Of a DNA stretch of 64,000 nucleotides, positions 55,250-64,000 are shown piece by piece; positions within the stretch are counted from its first letter, which is position 1; every line of letters starts with the position of its first letter. Under the pieces are notes generated by a model. The model saw only the letters and a list, made by a program, of their open reading frames with translations, had not been told where the DNA came from and searched no databases. This stretch comes from Dipylidium caninum (lineage: Eukaryota; Platyhelminthes; Cestoda; Cyclophyllidea; Dipylidiidae). Position numbers and translations under genes: made by a program. The stretch is taken from assembly GCA_017562135.1 (NCBI GenBank), contig QEYB01000555.1:1-64000 (forward strand), in the 5' to 3' direction.

Positions 55250-58200
55250 TCAGTAGTTGTTTTCGAGGAGAGATCGATGTTTTTTGTGTGGATACAAGGG
55301 GGGTCTGGTTAGGGAGTTTAAAATTTTCAGTGCTAGGAGAACGACTTATCTTGACCTCATCTCTATGCCCCAAAGGTCAAGGATTGCTTCTCTAACAGGC
55401 ACTATCTTCACCGTTCAATTCCATCTCTTCTCTAGCAGCATTACTCCTCAGGGCTTATTATTGAGGCATTTGAATTTATAGGACTATTTCGAGTTGATAA
55501 GCCACTGGAGGTCTCCTACTCAGCAAAGACCTCGGTGTCTTGTGAGTTAGATTCTTTAACAAACCTCAAGGCAGAAACATTCGAAGGAATGTTGTCTGAC
55601 CTTAACCTCGTCCATTCAAGCGCCGCGTGCTCGGACTCGTTAGAATGTCTCCTAACTGCGTTTCAAGGCTCGCAATTTTCGCGTAATCTCCTATCGCAAT
55701 ACAGCAGTACTTTCCATGAGAAAATATTAACTGTATTCTGCGGAAACTCTCGAGTGTTATTTGGGGGAACACCGGTGGAATCTACCAGACACGAACGCCT
55801 TCCGCGAGCTCGTCACCTGCACGTTAGTAGACGCCGCTCAAGGTAACCCACACTCCTTGACAATTAGTCTCCTGCCACGCTGTGGGCAGTGGCTCATGCA
55901 AAGCCGTCGTCAGAGAGTGAGGTGTTCGTGTAATGTGCACACTTCTCAACACAATAGCTCCTTTGGTGTAGAGAGAAGTTGTGAACCTACGTGTGTCAGC
56001 AAAATAGCCGTTGCAGCGTCTCTTCTACAGGGAATCGCTAATGGAAATCGTGCTGCCGACCATCGCGAATTCACTGCTTCTCTTTCAGAAAGCCGGTCAG
56101 TGATGTATTATATTAATGATGTTAGAGCCTGACAAATGATTACTTGACAGGATGATGCAGGGCTCCAATGTCAAATTCTGCTGAGAAAATTCGATCGCGC
56201 ACGAGAAAGGCCATCTTGTCCGTAAATAACACTTACACAGTCTGCTGAAGTAGCCAAAATATGTACCGCATCCACCTAATAACACGTCCGTATTAGTGTA
56301 TATTTGCAAGAAACCCTTCAAGGCACCAGAGGAAGGATGTTTCCTGTGAGTCTGCCCCAATTAAGTCTGTGAGCTTGAATAGCCTTGTAGCAGCTACGAT
56401 GTAGGTAATAGTGTAGGGCAACCACCAATTTGTCTGGGGGAAACTTAAATCACAACCACTTTTCTCGTGAACATTCGGATTGTGTATAGAGAGCGAGAAA
56501 AATACGAGAAGCCCATTGTTATAGAAACACAACTTAATGTTGAATTGATGCAACCGCGGAGATATCCCATTTACGAATTGAAAGCTGAATTTTAGCATAA
56601 AAGCAGACATTATAGAAAGGAGGTGAATCAAATGGAAAGCAAAAACGAAAAGTCTTATAAAGCTATGATTAAGTATTAAGCTTGCCAAAAGCCGACCTAT
56701 CAGTCCAGATCAATTCAGTCATCAGTCAGTCTGGTTCCGCAGCATAACGCGACTAGCCAATGCGCGCTCCGCGTATGCAGTGTGTCAACGGTTAGCCGCC
56801 AACTTTGCCGTCTTGCCTTATAATTCACTTTTCTTTGTGCAATCTTCTCCTCGTTATGTTTATAACCCTTCCCCAATAGAACCTTGTCTACCTGCGAAGA
56901 GCACTCATTTGGACCAGAATTTATGAGTATTGTTGACCACTTTGTGGCTCGTCAACTCTCACCATACTTGACAGTTTGAAGAGCCTGGTGCGAATAAAAC
57001 ATGGCGGTTAATGCCTTGAAATTGAATGGCGAACTTATATATAAGACGAAAACCAGCAACGACAGGATGGCGGCTTCCATGGAGAGCCAATCCCTCAGTG
57101 CACAACTGTGACCCAATTCGGAAGTTATGATTACTCTCAAGTGACTTCTTTCTTCACTTCCCTCTCTGCCTCCCTCTCCTCTTCCGCCAAACGAATTCAC
57201 GACTACTAAATCGAGGAATTCTGAATCAAGGGGGGGGGGGCGTGTGAAGTTAATTACTGGAAGCAGGACAGTTAGTATGGACACGTGGGATTACAAGTTG
57301 TGTAGTGTTCGCCCAAACAAAGAGGTACTCTCGAAAAGACATCACCAGGCCATTGTGGCTGCTTTCCAACACATTAATGTGGTCCTCATACCCGTGCTGG
57401 ATTGGACATGTTTGATCCACCTCATCGTTTCGCATATTACATTACGTGAGGAATCAAACTTTGTACGTGGACATTTACGAATAAGGGAACGAATTGGTTC
57501 ATTTTTCTTTTCCATTCGCAATCGCCCCGTCACTATCTGTGATGTTCGACGCAATTGGGGCCATTATGAAGGATTTTGTAGTCGCTTTGCGTAAGGAGAG
57601 GTATAAAGGCGTCTTGGACCAGTGCCGAGAGTGATTGGCCGTAACCGACAACTGTTGGGAAGATGTTACCTGCTGCCTGTTTAACACTAAATCGACTCAT
57701 GAGTGTCGGCAGTACTTGAAGTTCACATGTGCCTTGCCATGCATAGCGGGGTGAACGGAATGTCTTAGAAGAGCGAGTAGCCGTCCCTCCACTCCTCGTT
57801 CCAAAACTGTCATGTGGTCGACATCCTTTTTGACTGATCTCAAACTCGCATGCTTTTGCGTGTGAAAGAAGATGGTAGAGCAACGGTCCGTCAATCGCCC
57901 TCCTATTCAAGCGTATCGATATTGGGCATAGTAATTCGGCATCCTCGTCTTTTAACTTCCATTTTAGATGTATAGACTACCTGTCGGCGTTATTTGCTAC
58001 TGACGCGTTTACAGAGATGAAAATTTATGTGACCCTGTGAGACCAGAGAGTAGCCCGAGGCCTCATTCTTATCTCCAATATTGTTGCCACTTCTTCAGAT
58101 TCAATCACTCCGCCCAACAGCCCGCATGACGTTGAATATGAGACGCGAAATTTTGTTGTGTAGATCACCGCGCATACTTAGACGGCCTTCCAGTTGGCTT

Positions 58201-61200
58201 AAAAGGGCTTCTTGCGATACTGCGGAGGACAGAAATACGCCTGTCTAGAGGTCAGAACGCCTTCGTGTCGGGTGCACACTTATGCAGAAATTCTGCCTTT
58301 CGAAGTTCTCTTTATCCATCCCTTTTCACCAGCATCACGCTTCGTGGAAAAGTGTAATGTGAGGCTGGGTTGTATGTGCTAGGATTTGTCTAACGTCTGT
58401 ATGGCAGCCACGAGACGGCCGGGAATCATCGTTATCATGCACCTTTCAATGGTCACCCGCAACATGTTCATTTCACTCACTCACAAACTTTCATTGTTTT
58501 GGTAAAATGTACATGAACGTTTTACGTGTGTGCCATCTGCCTTGTCTTTCCAACGTCAGCAGTAGTGTTGCTCCTGAGGATAATTTCAAGATGTGGTGTG
58601 ATAATTTGTATGCCTCAGAGCCCGCCCATCATGTGCTAACCCTACCTCCCAAGCCATCCATAGCCCCGCGGCATCTCCCTTTCCAATAGCCCTACTATTT
58701 CAATTCCGTCAACCCATGGGGACTATCCGTCATTCAACCACAAAGCAGAAATTCTTTGTCCCCCGGCAACTTACCACCGGGCGGCACTTAGGCACATCTC
58801 CATGAATTGGACACCATCAATAGTCTAATGGGCAGCCGGCTGGTTTTCTATTGTGCTAAAACCGGTTTAGACTCCCCAACCAACCCGAAAAACAAAACTT
58901 TGTTGGCCCCCGCCGTTTAAGCCTTGTTTGGGAAGAGTTTGAGCATAGGAAAATAAGCCGGAATGATACGTGTTCTATTCGCGTGCCGTCCAGCCATTTA
59001 CTGGCTGTGCGAGTTCTCCTAAGATCTTGCTGAGCAATTCCTTCTAAACATATAATCTGTGGCTGTTGCCCGGTGTAAAAGCCAAATGCCCTTGACCTCT
59101 AAACATACCTCCCTGAGGTCCTAAATTCTGTTATGTGCAGCACTAACCATGCGTTGCCTAATGAACATGTTTAAACATTCACTGTTTATCATCACTGGTT
59201 TCATAACGACTCCAATGGTGACAATCTACCCCTGGCTGACTACTAATTAGAGCCGATGCCTCCAGTTTACCTAAAACACTCATAGTCGTAAAATTATGGC
59301 AAGCATTATCCTCACCCAGCAGGACTTTCGCACAAAAGCGATTGGGTGTTTCGTTAGCTCTCGTCGCCGGCCGTGCTTTCTTAGCACAGAACAAATTAAA
59401 CTGAGTCAAGTGAGTAACATTCGTAAATGTGACTTCATTCACTTCTGTCATCTCGCCAATTGCGTTGTTGCGCGCTCTTCAAAATACCGTTATCCCACTT
59501 TCACTCGAATCATCAGTGAGCGATATCGAAGGAACTCGACGCGTTTCTTCTTACCTTATCGATCTACGAATTTCAAGATGTGCTGCAATTGCAACCGGCC
59601 CATTATCCCATGACTCTAATTCCCCTCTTACCTGCACACGCGTCGTGGCACGATCTGTTGGGCACAATGACACCGATTGCACAGTTGCCGGAAAGGGACA
59701 GCATCGGGCAGGTAGAGAAAAGTTCCTCACGTCAATGCCGGTTGTATGGCAAGCAGAAGTGATGAGAAGTGTAGGAGATAGCGTTAAATTATATCAACTT
59801 TTGAATTGTAAATGGTTCAATACTATACCATGAATACTTAACTAACAATTCAGGAGTGCAAAAAAACACCGCCCCTCAACTGAAACCAAAGCGCAAAAAA
59901 TTGGACAAACAGTTTCTTTGAAGCGTCAAACCAAAACAAGGAAGTCAAAGAACCCAGTTAAGTCTTTTGGTCCCAATCCCAAGCCCGGTTCATTCTTCCT
60001 GTGACGTGTGAAGTTAATTAATTTTAATGGTTGGACCGCCTTTCACCAACATGTTGATCTCCCGTATCTACCATGTAAATAACCTCCCAATGTCTCAATG
60101 CAGAAACCTACCTGTATTCCTCATCCATTCTACGCCAAGCCGTGTCCAAATGACAGCGGCCTTGAGAGGCCTCAGTTGAAGCCCCCAAACTTGTATCTCT
60201 TAAACTGAATTGCACTATCTTTGCACCGAAATAGTCTCTTTCGCCATCCTCTACACCTATATACATCTAAATCACATCATACTCTATAATGCGCGAGAGC
60301 TATGCTCCATACACCACGTTCAAGACCATTAACTGTCTCACAATAATAGCATGATCCTACCGTATTTAAACTCCTCATAGTATCTAAACAAGTTTATTTT
60401 TAAATATAAATCCATTACATGCGAGTTTATCCCTCACTGAATTGCTACACACCCTCATTACGATAACATCTCCTCTTCGTTACACCAGCCATCCATTGTT
60501 CTCAGCCTATTGACCCCCTGTCATAATTCCCCTCACGAGACTATTATGAAAGGCGAAACACTTGACCTACGAGGACTTCGGCGCATGTTGTTGATCGGAA
60601 TTTAGCAGAACACACATTTGGTGGCAGATGTGGAGACAATCCCATGGATGATTTTCTCGCCAAATGTTTGGATGAGAGAGTATACAATATCAGGATGGAA
60701 GCGGTTCTTCTTTTACCTCATCCTGTTGTCACGGATCACGGTACGTCTCCTTACAGTAGCCCTTTTTGCGCTTTCATTCGTCCTCTTCTTAACAGCATCT
60801 GTGTTCAGCGGCGGCCCTAACATCGTGGAGACATTTTTGAATTCACCAGCTACTCCGAGTATTGATGTTTAATGGTGAGGTTCCGTTAGCAGTGAGTGCT
60901 GTGCACTATTTCGCTTTTTCGATTCGTCGCAGACGCTCTTAAAGTCTCAAGGGACCATTTGGAAGAAGGCTATGGTGACTTTAATTCATCCATTCAAGTG
61001 CTCTGTCGACCACTAGAATTAGCTGCTGTCTAACAGAATATTGACTCCATTGTCCATGGTATCTGCACTGAACAAATCGTTTAATAGTGACTTCTTCATG
61101 TGAAAATTCCTTGCTTTTTTTGCCCTTAAAAGCTGCCTGACCGAGACGCCTGGAGGGCCCTTCAGCGAGCTAAAGTGCCCATTGGCATTTCCTTTTCTCA

Positions 61201-63400
61201 GGTAAGTAACATATCCATCCTTGCAGGTCGGTCACTTCGGTGAGTAAACGGCCAAGTGTCCACAGTAAGAGTTACTGTCTGACAGTCCTCGTTAGTATCA
61301 GCACGTGAGTGTTGAGCGCGTTGGCCTAAACATTACCTGCGGCGTCCTAAACGTATAGATCGTGAGAGTGTGTGTGTCCAAGGAAAACATACAGCCTCAG
61401 TCAGTGAGAATGGAATGTTTCTTTTGCAGAAGTGCCCATTTTTCCAGAGCAAGCAAGACACATTGACAGTAGGCACGCTTCTGCCATTCATGGCATTTCA
61501 ACAAAACGCGTCCGGAAATTTCGTTTATATTCCACGAGAATCAGTAAATATGAGTCTTCAAGATCGCGGATGGGGCGCCCTACGCCGTGGGCTTCACCAT
61601 TCACTACGTGTTCCAACTTTCGCAGGAACATGGAGTTGAAATTGCCTCGCTTGACGGATTAGGGCTTCGTCACATCCTGCTGTTTAGTTAACCCCGCCCC
61701 CCCGTCAAAGTCACCACCACTCCACGCCGTTCGGAATTACCCGGAATCCCCTCACACGACAAAGTTGTCCTTGTTAGAAATGAGTTCCACAAGCACCAAG
61801 GCAAGGCCGTCCCGTAAGAAGTGAGAAGTTGTATTACACAGGTTGCCTTAACTACACTGGGCATACGCCCATATTAGAAAATGCCAACCCAAAATGGAAA
61901 GAAATGTAGTGCACGTCCAAATAGTAGAATGGAATGTTAATTAACTGGGTTCTGTTTTAAGGAGAGTAATTATGGATACACCGTGTGCGAGTTGTGATTA
62001 TTAATCCTCACGCTATTAAGACAAGCAGATGAACATCAAAGGCACTTATGAGCCATTTCCGAACAACGTGGTCCTAACAAAAAACAAATTCTAGAACCAA
62101 CCGGACCCAAGATGCAACCTAAAGATACAAGACCAATGTTGGGAAATGTCTTAAAAATGACTCATAAGAATTACACAAACGAAGTGTGGATGAGCAACCA
62201 GCCTGCTATTTCATGGAAGCTAATAGATTAAAAAGAACTAACAACCCTGTTTACCCTATAAAAAATAATTTTACCAAATCGTTCACAAAGCGTTGTGTTG
62301 ACAATGGATTACCTATGTGTCCGATATCTCTTCCATAATAGGAGACTATAACCGAGGAATAGTGAAAATTTTCGCCGGCCTGAAAAGGTGGTTGGAAGGA
62401 GGAGAATGCAACACAAACGTTGATTAAAAGTGACAGTGTACGACAGGAAAACGTATAAACATGATGGACCCAGGATGGTGTGAAGTCACAGTCCTCTATA
62501 AGTGAAGAGATGAAAACTCAGGAGCAAACCACCGTTTCCATCGCATAAATCCAGGATTGCCCATGAAAGACCGGTCAGTGACCAACATGACTTGGAAGAA
62601 GGTTATTGTGTACAAATTTTGTGAGGGTAGGTTGTCTGGCTTTAAATTCCGTTAAAGTAAGAAAAGAGTAGCTTGATAAGTGGAAACACAAACAACAAAC
62701 CTACAGACCTGAAATGGTATAATGAAGATTGTTGTTAATAATTTTGTTAGGAGAAGGGAAACACAAAAGATGTGTATGCCTAGTTAGGTAAACACATCTC
62801 AAATAAAACATTTTTGAGTTCACAAAAAAAGAGATCACAGGTATTAAAAGCCATAGTTGGCGAGAGCACCAGTAATAAGAATAAACAACACTGATTTGGA
62901 AATCGTGTTAACCAGAAGCAAACAACCATCCAAGTGGAATGCCGATAATCTTTTAGAGGGTGAAAGACTCAGTCCTTTTGAGTAAAACTTACAGTGAGGA
63001 GAACCAACAGAATGGCGATTACTGACCTTTAGACAGAAGTAAAAAAGAATAACACGTAAGGGGAGATAGAGCAGTTATAGATACAGGTAGACACGAAAGC
63101 TTCAGACATTTTTCAATCATGCCCTGTGAGGATTTGATGTTTGGATTGGTAAAGAACCCGAATGAAATAAGGTAGGAGGATATTGAGTTTAGTAGTAATA
63201 GGAGGACGTTGTTCTCAACAGTATACCTCATACAAGCTAAAGTAGAATTGATTGGGAAGTAAGTTAGGATCCAATTTGTTATTACTTACCTGCACCAGTG
63301 ACTGAATAGTTCCAGCAATGTGCTGAGCACAAGTGTAACTTACCTCCGATGCTATTGAATGGACCATTTGGAATTAGGGAGACAAGATGAGTTATGAGGA
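55250..63400 (+). repeat. Indel-rich repeat of 32930-40700
   Basis: Collinear over about 8 kb: exon 2/3 of the 32.5 kb copy (55290-55660), the AGTC repeat (56700-56735), the non-coding duplicate (56750-58260), the promoter scrap (58280-58450), the 37.6 kb gene without exon 1 (60550-61040), its 3' flank (61040-62160) and the unclassified repeat copy B (62200-63190). About 105 bp is missing at 59855, and 60005-60420 replaces 37500-37775 (promoter, TATA box and exon 1) with unrelated sequence. Single-base indels dominate the differences. Runs such as ten G at 57231-57240 are probable errors. Confidence 0.75.
60550..61040 (+). pseudogene. Noisy copy of the 37.6 kb gene, exons 2 and 3 only
   Basis: Exon 2 about 60550-60735 and exon 3 about 60805-61040 follow 37885-38387 with many frameshifts. 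Exon 1 and the promoter are absent, replaced by unrelated sequence at 60005-60420. This should not be read as a separate gene until the sequence is verified. Confidence 0.6.
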
Positions 63401-64000
63401 GGTGAAGATATGAAGCTTAATCACATACCCATTAAGAAGGCTTTGAGATAAAAGTTATGACACTATACAATTTGAAGGCACCAGTTTTATTTAGGCAATA
63501 ACGTTACGGTGAGGAGTATTATTTTAGATTAATTTTGAAGCATGAACAGTTTAGATTGGGAGAAAACAATATAAGTGGATGGTACCTCGAGTAGAGAGGT
63601 CCTTGTCTTCGTAAGATATCAAAGGGCTGTATTTTTGTCCTCCGCTAACTCGGATATTTCTAGATGTGATCGGATGGGTTTATCCTAAGCTCTTATAGAA
63701 TCGCCCTTTAGGAGATGCCATGGACTAAGTGCACGTAAGCTTTTTATAGTGAAATGGCGTCTAGGTCGAATCTACCGCCACATACTGCCAGCACTTGGGC
63801 TCAGAATTGTATTTTCAAGTCGTTTTATGGCTAATCAATTGTGGTTAAGCGAGTGTGAGCTAATTCGGATGCAGGCGTGTTAAGGCGCGAGGATGGTCGT
63901 TGATGACTGGAAGAGAATGATTGGTGAGTATGGGTCCGATAAGCATCATTATGAGCTTGTTCTGGGTCACTCAAGTAGCCTGCATCTAATAGTGTTATGG
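63400..64000. other. No gene recognised
   Basis: Beyond the repeat of copy B no similarity to the rest of the window was noticed, and no open frame stands out. Confidence 0.4.

Noticed and set aside
1..64000. CRISPR array, bacterial operon, rRNA or tRNA genes
   Set aside because: No regularly spaced direct repeats, no long uninterrupted gene series and no cloverleaf-like or rRNA-like sequence were noticed. A systematic tRNA scan could not be run.

Overview
The window is eukaryotic: there are no bacterial-style operons, the only convincing genes are split by short introns (50 to 90 nt) with good GT/AG sites and pyrimidine-rich acceptors, and TATA boxes sit about 50 nt upstream of start codons. 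GC is in the mid 40s percent. Intron size, gene-poor repeats and a compact secreted-protein family with a three-exon plan suggest a flatworm, most likely a taeniid tapeworm. The family resembles what I know of the taeniid 'diagnostic antigen gp50' group, but that name is tentative because no search was possible.

The window is an array of one multigene family. Its unit is: a proximal promoter module, a TATA box, exon 1 (127 nt, signal peptide), intron of about 88 nt (phase 1), exon 2 (256 nt), intron of 50-58 nt (phase 2), and exon 3 (202-235 nt). Two members read through without damage: 29550-30296 (-) and 37623-38387 (+). One (32553-33301, +) has full exon lengths but a nonsense codon. One divergent member (18933-19640, -) keeps the exon plan but has one base missing in exon 1. 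The rest are fragments: 1600-2060 (-), 4580-5320 (+), 5990-6110 (-), 15142-15228 (+), 24208-24300 (+), 24352-24800 (-), 25252-25350 (+), 41965-42720 (+), plus leader-only scraps near 26450, 35950 and 39480.

Layout: 1-6300 holds three broken copies. 6300-13850 has no recognisable gene. 13850-22100 is mixed repeats, two tandem exon 1 remnants near 15.1-15.4 kb, a CTG repeat and the divergent member. 22.1-28.6 kb holds unclassified repeats and broken copies. 28.6-34.4 kb is a large inverted repeat carrying two head-to-head members. 34.4-37.1 kb is a duplicated non-coding segment. 37.1-39.5 kb holds the second intact gene and a downstream tract nearly identical to 25.25-26.35 kb. 39.5-42.9 kb is tandem unclassified repeats plus a broken member.

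From about 40.8 kb to the end the sequence looks unpolished. 42960-48100 repeats 1-5450, and 55250-63400 repeats 32930-40700, both with differences dominated by one-base insertions and deletions roughly every ten bases. 53600-55200 is a reverse complement of the same source locus, giving a fold-back around 55.2 kb. The simplest explanation is uncorrected long-read sequence with a fold-back, not biology, although real duplication cannot be excluded. Gene content there should not be trusted. 48.1-51.3 kb has no clean counterpart in the window and contains a possible second small spliced family.

The genes do not form a pathway. They look like redundant secreted antigens that diversify by duplication, inversion, gene conversion and decay.
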